The translations under genes and the position numbers were made by a program. A stretch of DNA of 64,000 nucleotides from Sialis fuliginosa (Eukaryota > Arthropoda > Insecta > Megaloptera > Sialidae), in NCBI GenBank assembly GCA_961205875.1, contig OY540814.1, positions 2,604,001 to 2,668,000 on the forward strand, written 5' to 3'. Within the stretch, counting starts at the first letter, position 1; each line of letters begins with the position of its first letter. Positions 12,201-21,500 of the stretch are shown piece by piece. The notes beneath the pieces were generated by a model, which was given only the letters and a program-made list of their open reading frames with translations, made no database searches and was not told the DNA's origin.

Positions 12201-14870
12201 CGACATTCGACATGAACAGTATTTACGTTTTGTTTTGCCACTCGATAAAGTTTCACTACAAATGAAACAATAATTATTTGCCATTATAATAGTAATACAA
12301 AATATTTCTGTATGAAACACCGCAGACAAAAAAAAAATATGAAGTTGTAAATTAAACAACTCTCCTAAGCATAAAAAGCCTTATATTATAAGTATATTAG
12401 TATAGACTACTGTACGTAACATGTAGTGGAGTACTCGCCTTACTCCAATTTTTCTCAGCCGTATATCTAGAGAACTATTAGTTCTACGAAAATTTTGTAA
12501 AGAACTTTTTTTATGTAAAATTAACTAAAGAACCAATTTTATAATAACTAAAATTGTCGTAAAACAAATAGTTTACGAGATATTTGGAAAAAAACGATTT
12601 TTGCGACCTTTGACCTTGAATAACTTTTTTGCGAATGGACTTTTCACACGTTATTTTTTATGCCCAAATAAAGATATTCCCGGTGAGGAAACTTCACTTG
12701 GATTTTTTTCGCAGAAAAATCCTTATTTTTCTGGGCTATTTTGTGAAGTTAGTCACTTTGACTTGTGAAGAGATCAAATCGATGTTAAAATTCTTACATG
12801 GTATTTTATGAGACAGTATAATTTAGATGCAAATATTCCGTATTTTCGTTTATTGTATTTAACTGTTACGTAACAGTGTTTTTTTGAAGGTATAACACCG
12901 TTTAACGGTGTTACAGAAAATAAAAATTCCTTGGAGTCTATATCAAATTGAAAAACAGCTTCCATTGATGAACTGTTATTCAATTCAAAAGTTTTTGATA
13001 TTTCATTATGTTTTCCATTGCAGTTAAAAACTATTTGTTTTACAGTTGAAGTTACCGAAGGTCCTGTAAAGATTAATTTTAAACAAGATTTGGGTAATGT
13101 ATAATTATCGTGTCTGTTTAGTTTCTAAATTTTTTCAATTTTTCCAGTTTTACCTTGGAAAAAATGAAGATATTTAATTGGATCAGATAAGATCCAAATA
13201 AATATGAGTAGATCCAATTGACAATATAACAAGTTATGACTTTCGTTCTTATTTTTTTATCTTTAAGTTGATATTTCTATGAAACAATGTCACTCAACAC
13301 ATGTTTCGACTTCACAAAAAGTCCTCATCAGTTTGGTTTATTCTAATAATAATAATATTAAAACTCTCCTAGGTAACTCCAAAGATAAAACAGAATTAAA
13401 TGCATAATCGGGTATTTATAAAATAAACTGCTTAAATTGCGACAAAAGTTACATAGGACAAACTAGGAGATCAATAAACATTAGATTTAAAGATCACATG
13501 GCTCACCTAAAATACAACCGGGTTGATAAATCCAGCAAAGCTCATCATATGACTACGTTAAATTACACAACAGATATAAGTAATTTAAAACTAATTAAAA
13601 CATGCAGTAATACTAATCAATTGGACGCAGCAGAAAGCTTAGAAATCTTGAGGGATTTTTAATAGTAGTACCGGACCTATCCCAGCTTCAGTCCTTCTAG
13701 ACCTTGCAATTGATTGGTCAAAATCATTGAAACGAGATAAGCCCTTTTAGTATAAATATAAGGTTTGACCTAGACTGTATCAGTCTAGAACTGTTAGACT
13801 CCTGATGAGGACTTCTTGTGAAGTCGAAACACGTGTCGAGTGACATTGTTTATTGTGGTTAAGGTGTACATTTTTAGTTTAAGTAAATTTAAAATATCAA
13901 CTTAAGGGGGAACGACACTGACGGGTTAAAAAATTGTCAATGTTTAGGAATCTTAAGATAAAATTTTCACAGGTATAACTAATTATTTTAGGATCGCATA
14001 GAGGACATTTTATTAAATACGTATATATTCAACTTATTTAATACCGATTTTTATTGAAAAATATTTAAAATTTAAAGTTATGAGCCTGAATATGACAACC
14101 AAAAAAAATATTTTTCTCCATTGTCCTATTGAAATTTCAGGTTGGATTATCAGAAAAAAAAAAATTTTTTTATCAATATCTATAGAAAAATGGTTGTCGG
14201 CCGCGCTACCTGATCTCACTAAATTGCTGTAACTCAAGTGATTTTTGGAATTTTAACAAAATTTTTTTTGTATATTTTAGAATATGTATAATTAAAAAAT
14301 GCAGCAAAAAAAAATTGTTTTTATTCTGTCACAGTGGCATTCCTCCTTAAAAATAAGAAAATAAAATGAAAAATCATTAATGCCCCATTAACCACCCAGA
14401 ATTATTTTATTGTAGTTAAGGTGATCATTTTTAGTTTTAGTCCTTTGTTCTGCTAATACCATTGGATGATGTTATTAATATGATACTTTTATAATTATCT
14501 AATTACCGTAGCTTTCTCCCGTAGTGACAACAACGTATACCTCACCGTCTTCTTCTAAGAATCTAATGTAATCAATATTTTTTTCATTAGGGTTAACCGG
14601 AGTGTATTTAAAAGAACAAGTTAAATGAATGGCATTGTTGTATTTCATCGAGTACTCCACATTAAAAATATTCTTGTCAATATCTTGTTTTTCATTGTTG
14701 TAAATAATTTTATTTAACGCCTAAAAAAATCCTAAAAAGTATTATATAAATTCAGTACTGTTTATATAAATAATACTTTAACTCACGGATGATAAAACAA
14801 TATCAACATGCTTTTTAGTACATTCACCAACTGCTGTAGGTAGAAAATTTACAAAACATGTTTTTTTCAT
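3256..14870 (-). CDS. CFAP65: CFAP65-like cilia- and flagella-associated MSP/ASH-domain protein, 17 exons
   Basis: Exons from 5' to 3' on the minus strand: 14870-14787, 14720-14507, 13063-12798, 11653-11362, 11290-11096, 8725-8560, 8495-8214, 8151-7905, 7850-7497, 7437-7361, 7107-6843, 6746-6537, 6481-6293, 5379-5129, 5065-4810, 3764-3541 and 3460-3256. All 16 junctions keep phase, giving 1258 aa. The protein is a chain of MSP/ASH-type beta domains with repeated phrases of the form F.L.N.S...F.F.I and F.I.P..G.I.P. Examples are ELNNSSSMEAVFQFDI, VVWEEDIQNTFKIEP and VPICNKSRYAVRYKF. The C-terminus has a short charged helix (MYEETKLKYEKEAKELSE), as CFAP65 does. CFAP65 serves the central pair and flagellar axoneme, so sperm is the likely site of use. 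CFAP47 or HYDIN are the alternatives. It is shorter than vertebrate CFAP65 (about 1900 aa) and begins in the middle of a domain-like strand, so 5' exons may be missing, lost or unrecognised. Two donors are weak (GTCCGT after exon 5, GTTGTT after exon 7) but give coherent protein. Confidence 0.78.
3829..4761. mobile_element. CAGGGGTC-ended MITE, copy 1 (intron of CFAP65)
   Basis: The left end CAGGGGTCAAAACTGGTCAG and the right end (reverse complement CAGGGGTCGAAACAAGTTCA) form TIRs. The flanks are the 6-bp direct repeat TAAATA at 3823-3828 and 4762-4767. The interior carries a partial copy of another repeat (from about 4305) that is also seen in the 11.7-12.8 kb foldback, so this copy appears to contain a nested insertion. 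It has no coding capacity. The second copy is at 10352-10873. Confidence 0.75.
5458..6270. mobile_element. piggyBac-derived remnant in CFAP65 intron
   Basis: The interval encodes a DDE_Tnp_1_7-like fragment on the minus strand. Inverted TTGGGAAGTTA words lie near both ends, at about 5473 and 6251. A TTAA lies near each end, as expected for piggyBac targets, but I cannot fix exact termini. Confidence 0.55.
5621..5911 (-). pseudogene. piggyBac transposase fragment (DDE_Tnp_1_7 N-terminal part)
   Basis: Reading minus gives about 96 residues open at the 5' side, containing ENIVDQTNLYYVQT, MRFFFAISMAMSIVQKPE, LYWTKK and TPFFAKVISHRKYVSIKKFLHF. These match the order of conserved phrases at the start of piggyBac-type transposase domains (VDQTNLY, then I.MGI...P....YW, then F....R...I...LHF). 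The catalytic aspartates are absent, so this is a dead fragment. It sits in an intron of CFAP65 on the same strand and is not part of the host protein. Confidence 0.7.
8739..10240. repeat. tandem and inverted repeat complex with GC-rich TE ends
   Basis: Units 8739-9218 and 9219-9697 are direct copies with a period of about 480 bases. They share GGCTGTTTTTTAGCC, GACCTGGGGA, a CAGGGCCGTAACTAC start and a CCCCGGGG core. Part of the unit recurs inverted at about 10005-10235 (reverse complement of CCTGGGGAA and ACAGGTATCAAATTACTG). The CAGGGCCGTAAC word is also the left end of the element at 50017. Small ORFs here are not genes. The complex lies in the CFAP65 intron between exons 5 and 6. Confidence 0.6.
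10352..10873. mobile_element. CAGGGGTC-ended MITE, copy 2 (intron of CFAP65)
   Basis: It has the same TIRs as the copy at 3829-4761 but is only 522 bases long. The flanks are the 6-bp direct repeat ATATTA at 10346-10351 and 10874-10879. Internal sequence such as CACTCAAAGTTTTCACATCA is shared with copy 1. Confidence 0.75.
11721..12759. repeat. 1-kb foldback element (near-perfect palindrome)
   Basis: The arm starting AGCCCAGGAAAATAAGG near 11742 is repeated inverted to the right end near 12738, and the similarity extends outward to AATGACTAAC and GTTAGTCACT. Each arm is about 470 bases with a loop of about 60 bases near 12190-12250. Indels and substitutions separate the arms. A partial single arm is nested in the MITE at 3829-4761. 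It lies in the CFAP65 intron between exons 3 and 4. Confidence 0.75.
13303..13331 (-). ncRNA. hammerhead ribozyme core, minus copy (probably decayed)
   Basis: The minus strand reads CTGATGA, then a stem II of GACTT/AAGTC, then GAAAC, followed by ATGTGTT. The core is intact, but the sequence 5' of CTGATGA (CCAAA) does not pair with the GAGTGAC that should close stem I. Cleavage in cis is therefore doubtful. Confidence 0.55.
13411..13662 (+). pseudogene. GIY-YIG endonuclease domain of a Penelope-like element, C-terminal fragment
   Basis: The frame reads GIYKINCLNCDKSYIGQTRR and then FKDHMAHLKYN, AHHM and DAAESLEIL before a stop. This is the GIY-YIG nuclease core: GIY and YIG motifs, the CX2C insert typical of Penelope, the R of the Q(T/S).R helix, and a late E. 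A stop codon just before GIY separates it from any upstream reverse transcriptase, which is missing. Confidence 0.8.
13798..13841 (+). ncRNA. type I hammerhead ribozyme of the Penelope-like element
   Basis: The order ACTC, CTGATGA, G, GACTT, CTTGTG, AAGTC, GAAAC, ACGTGTC, GAGT fits a hammerhead. Stem I is ACTC with GAGT. Stem II is GACTT with AAGTC around a CTTGTG loop. Stem III is the self-complementary ACACGTGT. The cleavage triplet is GUC, ending at 13837. One extra G lies between CUGAUGA and stem II, as it does in the minus copy, so it is a family trait rather than fresh decay. In these elements the ribozyme is thought to process element RNA. Confidence 0.72.
13906..14346. mobile_element. 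TTAA-flanked (piggyBac-type) MITE
   Basis: The element is bounded by TTAA at 13902-13905 and 14347-14350. Its ends are GGGGGAACGACACTGAC and, inverted, GGAGGAATGCCACTGTGAC. It is inserted inside the right terminal sequence of the Penelope-like remnant. It is 441 bases long and has no ORF. Confidence 0.75.
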
Positions 14871-15467
14871 TTTCAGTAATTACTGATGCAATATGTGAAA
14901 TAATTAAGTAAAATATTTCTTTTGCGATGTCAAAAGAAATAATATAAAAAATGATGAAGTTGCTAAGGAAATAATATTACTTTTAAAACCATCCAAATTT
15001 TTGATTAGGTTGGGAGATAGCAACGTCGTAAACCATAGAATTTTATCATTGAAACTTCGAGTTCCTGCGTATTTCAAAAACCTGTCTGTCATTTATATCA
15101 AGGTCTGGTTGACTGCATGTAAACAGGTCAGCCTATTAACAGCGGTATCTCAGAAACTAATCTACATAAAATGTTTGAGGCAAAAGTTGTTGAAAATAGT
15201 CTCTTCTATAATATTCCTAATAACTATATATGTATATATATTTTATCAGCTAAAAAATTAATTAATACGATAGTTTTTAAAACTAATTTTATTTCATAAA
15301 TGACACAAGGATTATAAAAAAATTATCAGTTTATTTCATCTACGAATGTGGCATGATCGATTATATTTACAAATTATCTATAATAATGGAATATAAATAA
15401 AATTAATGATTAAAAAATACGTGGTGATTTTTTATAAAACAAGTGCACCGTTAAGAATAATAATTTA
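14871..15467. other. spacer between BCL7-like and CFAP65, no convincing exon
   Basis: This should contain the CFAP65 promoter or missing 5' exons. A minus-strand open stretch at 14904-15092 resembles degraded repeat sequence rather than an MSP domain, and no splice-linked exon could be joined in phase to the CFAP65 exon at 14870. Confidence 0.4.
15330..15335 (-). promoter_or_regulatory. candidate poly(A) signal of the BCL7-like gene
   Basis: The minus strand reads AATAAA 133 bases after the stop codon. Confidence 0.35.
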
Positions 15468-15997
15468 TCAATCAGCCTTTAATCGTTTTGAGCCTGGCTC
15501 ACTGCCTTGCGAATTTGAGTCTTCAGAAAACGGCATGTGTGATGCAAAATCTGTCGGTCCTTGCGAATCACTCACCATTGAAAAACCTGAAACCAATGTC
15601 AATAAAATAACTAAATCCACAAAGTTGCAGATATTTTAGTTTATATTTGTATGCATTAATTAGATACTTACAAGTATTTGAATCTTCAGCCAATGCAAAA
15701 TTGGAATTTGATGAATCTAGCATTGACTTTCTAGATGTTCCATTTTCTTTAATTGATTCTTTAACTTTTTTTTTTTGTTCACTATTTGCTATCGGTACCC
15801 ACTTATAAATTTTCATTGTAGTTTCACCTATAGTAACCCATTTTTTCTCCCTGCAAATCAGGAACTTATTAACAATTGAAAAAGAAAAATCCATTTTATA
15901 ATACAAACCATCTTCTAACTTTATCAACAACTTGCATTACACGTTTAATATCATCTTTAGCACGACTTCGTGTCTCAGCACGAATTGACCGAGACAT
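15468..15997 (-). CDS. BCL7: BCL7-family SWI/SNF (BAF) accessory protein, 3 exons
   Basis: Exons are 15997-15909, 15850-15672 and 15586-15468. The 58-base and 85-base introns keep phase, giving 128 aa. The N-terminal block ([18 protein letters not shown], then [20 protein letters not shown], then MKIYKWVP) is the BCL7 N-terminal domain nearly residue for residue, including the WEKKWVT core that contacts the nucleosome/BAF module. The remainder is low-complexity, Ser- and Asp-rich, ending in [17 protein letters not shown], like the acidic tails of the family. It is shorter than vertebrate BCL7A/B/C (about 200-230 aa), as expected for an insect form. The start is fixed by the conserved [14 protein letters not shown]. 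The gene is in tandem with CFAP65 and HURP on the same strand with separate spacers, so there is no reason to think of co-transcription. Confidence 0.95.
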
Positions 15998-16154
15998 TCT
16001 GATAATATGATATACTTTATTTGAGATCACGACATAATTTTAATTATCGATCTTTTTAACTACTTACAAACAAAAAAATTATGAGCTTGACTCGCCGGTA
16101 TAATTTAACATGTCAAACATATAATTGAAGGTAGCAACATTTCAATATAGTATT

Positions 16155-17065
16155 GTGCACGGGGGTGTCACTCTAGTGGTAAAATTGGAAACACAGTTTG
16201 ACATTAACGGGTGTAGGGATCTCAGGGGCATGGGCGGTAAGGGGATGCCGGGTGTGGGGATCTCAGACGTTTGAGAGGTAAGAGGAAGTGTCTTGCACAA
16301 CAGTACAACGTTGATAAAATTTTGCAACGATGTAAAAAGTTTAGACATGAAGGAAGATGCGAAATATTCTAAAATGGCGTATAGAACTTCGGAAATTGTA
16401 TCGTTTGCAAAACGTTGACGTTATTTTTTAATATTAATGTAAGTATTTAATTATTATTAGTTTTTCTATTACATATGACTGATTTGCTTCTTTATTTTAA
16501 TTTATGTGTTGAGATACAACTTTGAATTGAACTTCTTTTTATTAAAAACAAGTATAAATATTTTTATGCTAATAATTAAACTTATAATTTAATGAAATTT
16601 ATTGTTCACTTTACAGACACTACATACATCATATTTCCTGATCTTGAAGATAAAGAAACATTAAGAATATTGGTATGTACTCAAGTTTGATGTGTTTTTA
16701 TAATTAAGGCTCAAGTCCGACTAGCCACTTCCAGCAACTAAAATATGGCTCAATGTTACCAAGTAACAGCCACTGCCAGTGACAGTATGCCTTCAAAACT
16801 CGACTTCAGTTTGTATTCAACTTCGAGGCATTTTTTAGTGACTTGAAGTGTCTGAGTTGAGCCTAACTTACGAGAACTAGCACCTTTGAAATATCAGGAA
16901 AACTAACATGTTTAACATATTTTAAAGAAAATTAACATGTTTAAAATATGCAGTGAGTTATCAAAAATGTTAGGTAACGTGGTGAGAAATAAAATGTGCT
17001 AATTTTTATGGCAAAATATCATACATGCTAGTTTTCGTAAGGAATAAAACGTGCTAGTCTTAATA
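16155..17065. repeat. degenerate relative of the 36-43 kb palindromic transposon
   Basis: The left edge CACGGGGGTGTCACTCTAG is about 80% like the terminus CACGGGGGTTCAACTCTGTG of the large element. Near 16980-17060, words such as CGTGGTGAGAAATAAAATG and GCAAAATATCA match the large element's right arm near 41570-41640 in the same orientation. The right terminus was not found. It occupies the upstream flank of the BCL7-like gene. Confidence 0.45.
16617..16672 (+). other. orphan exon-like segment
   Basis: A 56-base open block lies between a good acceptor (TTCACTTTACAG) and a good donor (GTATGT) and reads TTYIIFPDLEDKETLRIL. A possible leader with a GTAAGT donor ends at 16436. I cannot link it to further exons or recognise it. 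It may be a captured or decayed exon inside the repeat at 16155-17065. Confidence 0.2.
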
Positions 17066-17235
17066 ACGCAATTGATATAATGTAATATTGTACTTGAAAT
17101 ATATAAATTTTATGAATTAAGTGTAAAAAAATGTAAATCAAGTAATTTGTCATAGTTAATAAACATTAATTAAAACAATTTTGTATTTTTATTTCATTAA
17201 TCTTAACGTAAAATTATTTTATTTATTCCTTAATA

Positions 17236-17335
17236 ATCCGTGATGTTTTATTGTGTCTGACATAATTTGTGCATTTAATTTTTTGTACAATAAAAAATAT
17301 TGTTTGACATAATAAAACATCATGGGTTGTATAGG
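17236..17335. repeat. small hairpin MITE
   Basis: CCGTGATGTTTTATTGTGTC at the left is mirrored at the right by GACATAATAAAACATCATGG, with about 60 bases between. Confidence 0.5.
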
Positions 17336-17394
17336 TTAGATTTAATTCCAATAAACAGAAAACATGTGGATTTCAAATATTCGTATACTGGTAC

Positions 17395-17560
17395 ATGATT
17401 GGTGCAGAGTATATACATACCCAACCAATCAGAACCGTCGCACCTCTTAATGTCAAACGATGTTTCCAGTAAAATAACGTTGAGTGTCGCTTCTGTATAT
17501 TTATTATTCTGTGATTATTCTGTGGTATTGTGGAGCTGTGTTGTGGAGTTGACAACGTAA
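17395..17560. promoter_or_regulatory. possible promoter with CCAAT boxes in both orientations
   Basis: ATTGG at 17398-17402 and CCAAT at 17425-17429 lie in a locally less AT-rich stretch. It could serve the BCL7-like gene (minus strand, 1.4 kb away) through an unseen 5' UTR exon, or nothing. No initiator or TATA box is decisive. Confidence 0.25.
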
Positions 17561-18129
17561 TAAAAATTAAATATTAATATTTTTACGTTCATTGGTGAAA
17601 AAAAAAATTTGAATTATAAATTATTTACAAATTAACTTTAATAATTTTTAAACAAAGAAAATACAGACCAAACAATAAGAAACGTTAAAAGTTTGATTAT
17701 ATTTAAAAATATGTGTAAAATAATTATTTGAAGTAGGTGTTGCGATATTGCAACGATGGTAGTATCCAAATCAAATTGCACTTATTATATTTGCGCTGTG
17801 ACCTCTATAATTTTAAATTTTGAAGTTTTCTGGAATATAATCATATATTAAGCAACTAGTAGATTACACAAAAATAAAAAAGGTTTTGAAATATTTGATA
17901 TTTATTTAACAAAAATATAGAAAATACAATAATAGTTAAAACCTAGTTAAAACTAATTATAAAAAGTATATACAAAATAAAATATTTGACAGCATAATTT
18001 CACATCCAGTTAAATTGTCACATCAAATTAAACTGTCAGTAATCACTATAAAATATTGTACTTTTTTTTGTTACTAAAATTTTAATGAATTTTTTAAAAT
18101 CATTTCTTAAAATTATCAATTATAAAAAA

Positions 18130-18516
18130 TAAAAACATTAGGCCAAGCGGAGAGAAATTCAGAAATAATTCTGATTGAATATATTTAAAAAAAGAATCCT
18201 GCGTTAGAAGAGACAAAAACCAGTTTTTGTCAATTTCTCAGCTTTTTTTAACTTGACTATAAAAACAGTTGCATACAAAATTAAAGCTAATTAAATTCTC
18301 TACAAAAAAGGTCCTGCATATATTTTTCAATAATTTTAATAACTTCAGCAGCAGAAAATTACGAACCTAGCAAAAAATATTTATACAACCTTTTTTGTAG
18401 AGAATTTAATTAGCTTTACTATAATTTATTTTTGCCGTAAAGTTGAAAGAAAACTGAGAAATCAGCAAAAAATGTCAATCAGGATTTCTCCTCAAAATAA
18501 TTAGCGCCTGGCCATT
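18130..18516. repeat. hairpin-rich MITE downstream of HURP
   Basis: The outer words GGCCAAGCGG and, inverted, GGCCAGGCGC bound an interior with a strong inverted repeat: CTAATTAAATTCTCTACAAA near 18290 and its complement near 18395. No ORF is present. Confidence 0.5.
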
Positions 18517-18540
18517 ATATAGGTAATATATTAAAAAAAA

Positions 18541-18546
18541 TTTATT
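18541..18546 (-). promoter_or_regulatory. candidate poly(A) signal of HURP
   Basis: The minus strand reads AATAAA 19 bases after the spliced stop codon. Confidence 0.45.
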
Positions 18547-18564
18547 ATATATAAATATGTATAT

Positions 18565-21500
18565 TTATATGAAGAGTTTTTGACTCAACCGTTTTGACCT
18601 CCTCCTCTCTGTAAAAGAAAACCTTATTAGTAAAATACAAACAAATGCTAAAAATAATTGATTAACCTTCTGTTTTTGGCGTAGAAAGATCAATTAAATC
18701 AACAACGGGTACTTCATTTTCTTTTCCAGCCGGCGACTCGAAATCTGAGAACAACACAGCCTTTGTTCGCCTCTGAGATTTACGTTTCTCAGTTTTTGGT
18801 GTTTTCAAAATACTTCTTCCCGGCGTCGCGTTCATATTTATGTAAGAAACTGGCGTATTCTGAAATCAAACATTTTTATTTATTATTAATCTGAGTATAC
18901 AGACATTTCTTTATAATACACACCGTGAAAGGTTCCCCTTTCTCCAAGCACTTGGCGATACTCGTTGCTTTCATTATCGCCAGTCCAGGTGACGACACTC
19001 TCGGTGTGTATTTATTTTTCTCGCTTGATATTACGTTTGTTAATAAACTGTGTTTAGGTGTTCTTATTACATCAGTTGGCTGAGGATTGTCTTCTAGAGT
19101 AGATTCAATCAATCCAAAAGACTTTTGCATTAAGACTTCTGGGGCAGATGAAGTTGATAGATGACATTTTTTACGTGCAGCTAAAACAAACCGTATTTTA
19201 TTAAAATTCCATCTATGAGATTAATGAGGGATAGTTTACCTTCTATCAATGCTTTAATTCCGGTCGAAGGCCCTACTGCCTTTTTCCTCCCACTTTTAGC
19301 AAATACTTTTCGTTTCACTGCGGCACATATAGTCGAAGGTTCTTTAATCTCCTGCCAGTTGTTTTCTTTAATTTTTAATAATTTCTTAAATCGTTCATCG
19401 ATGTTTTCTACTTGTATATATACCATGTCCCAAAAACCCTACAAGAAACAACAATTTGTTAAAAAATAACAATTATCACAAACAAACCCCCTGCTACAAG
19501 AGCAATAGCCCAATCAAATTGTATATTTGTTCTGCATTGTTCTACAGAGTCATTTTTTTTATTTTAAATTGTTGGGGGGTATATTCTGAGTATTACATTA
19601 AGTTGGCGCGGTCTATGACCTTGAGCGTTGTCCGCTAGAAGCATTATGGTTTTTGAAATATAACGAAAAAATGTTTTTTTGCAATGTTTCGCGGCCTATA
19701 ACTGGCAAACTATGGGTTTTCTGAAATTATGGTTGTAAGAAAAAATATTGAAAATTGATAGTTCTAAAAGATTGCCATTTAAGTTTTTTCAATATAATCG
19801 CTTCTTTACGAAATAAATGCAAAAAATCGTTTTTTGTTAACTTCCTTGCATTATATCTCGTTACTAATTGATGATAGACAGTTAAACCTGTGAACAAATT
19901 TGTAGATTCAAGTCTGTTGAACAAAAAAGGTGATAATAAATTTTATCGTAGGATGAACGATTTACGAGGTAATTACGTTCAAAGTTTTCGCGCTTATAGC
20001 GGACAACGCTCAAAAGGTCATAGATCGCGCCAACTTAATGTAATACTCAGAACATACCCCCCAACAATTTAAAATAAAAAAAATGACTCTGTAGAACAAT
20101 GTCTTACGAACTACTTTATTTTAATAATTTGATTGGACTACAAGTCAAATTCAAGAAAAAACATTCTATCATGTGAGAGTATTCAAACTTGTTTTATATA
20201 AGCTTACAACCTCAAATACTGCTCTTAATAGATAGACTGCAAGAATATATCTTAGTAGCAATCAAAATGTATCACATTATATTGAACACAGAATTATTTC
20301 ATATATTAGACACCACCAAAAATTACAAATAAATAAAAAATAGGTATGTTAAGGTACCTCCAAGTCTTTTGGCGTAACCGGCAGTTCTCCTTCTTTATTC
20401 ATGCAGTTTCGAATCAAACCCCGGAACTGTTCAAATTTCTTTGCAATCAAAAGACGAGCTTGACCGATCGTTGAGTCTATTTCATCTTTTATTTCCTTGG
20501 AAGCATTGAAATCTGATGCAACAATCGCTTCCCACTTATTACATTCTATTTGTAGTCTAACAATTGTCGAATTCAGATTATCTTCAAACACTTTTGCTTG
20601 AATATAATTGTTATTCGGAGGTGACATTGCGAATATTTCATCTACCAGGCAGTCATCATCTCTCGGTGAAGTAACAATACCTAAATAATAAATAAATTTG
20701 ATATACCTAACTGCAGAATTTTTAAATAATTAAAAATAATTTGAAATTAAGCATCATCAATTTCTGTTTGTTATATTTTCAAAATACTCACCAAGGCTTA
20801 TTTTTGTTTTGTATTCTTTACGTGCATTTTGTTTTCCACGAGCTGTGGTGACAAATGGACTTAAAAATACTTCGTCTGATAATGGAGATGACATTGAATT
20901 TGAACTGGTATTAGGTGCACTTTTCCTCCTATTATTTGATGTTGATATACTAAATTCTTTATTTTTTGATAAACTAGAAACACGACGGTTTGGAGTTTCT
21001 TTTTCACCGGTAGTAGTTTCAATATTTGGTAAGATACTTCTTCGACTAGGAGTCTTTTTTGTACTTTTACTCACTGATACGGCTTCAACGTTAATTTTTG
21101 AGACTCTGCGCCCCGGAGTCTTTACAGATACGTTAATATCTGATAATTTGTCATTTTGTAAGTTGTTAGATTTTGATACTCGACGACTGATAGTTTTTTT
21201 GCTATTTTCCTCTTCATTCTGTGATGGCTCAGTTGATATCCTTTGATTGGGAGTTTTGTTAACACTTTTTCTTGTTTTAATACCAAAATTTGATGTTTCA
21301 CCATATTTCGAAGTTGAAAAGCACTGATTAGAACCTGTTAATGAAATATCTAATATTTCATTTAAAGGTATTTTTTTAGGTGCTTCTTCAACTATACTTT
21401 CAAATAAGCTTTCGTTTCTCATTTTGACATTTTTTATTGGAAAATCATAATTAATCTGTTCGTTTTTCTTTTTTTTTATACGACTTCTAGTCGGTAATGG

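Larger units (their letters stand above)
13240..14440. mobile_element. Penelope-like retroelement remnant with inverted terminal copies
   Basis: A GIY-YIG endonuclease fragment on + (13411-13662) is flanked by two inverted copies of a sequence holding a hammerhead core: minus orientation at 13303-13331 and plus orientation at 13798-13841. Both continue with GAGTGACATTG-like sequence. Such terminal repeats with hammerheads are established features of Penelope-like elements. The right terminal sequence is interrupted by a TTAA-flanked MITE at 13906-14346 and resumes near 14405 (TTTATTGTAGTTAAGGTG). No reverse transcriptase is left. It sits in the CFAP65 intron between exons 2 and 3. Confidence 0.8.

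Noticed and set aside
14904-15261. Opposed ORFs on both strands between BCL7 and CFAP65
   Set aside because: Several frames look half-coding, with stops, as in old repeats. No domain recognised and no phase-compatible junction with CFAP65.
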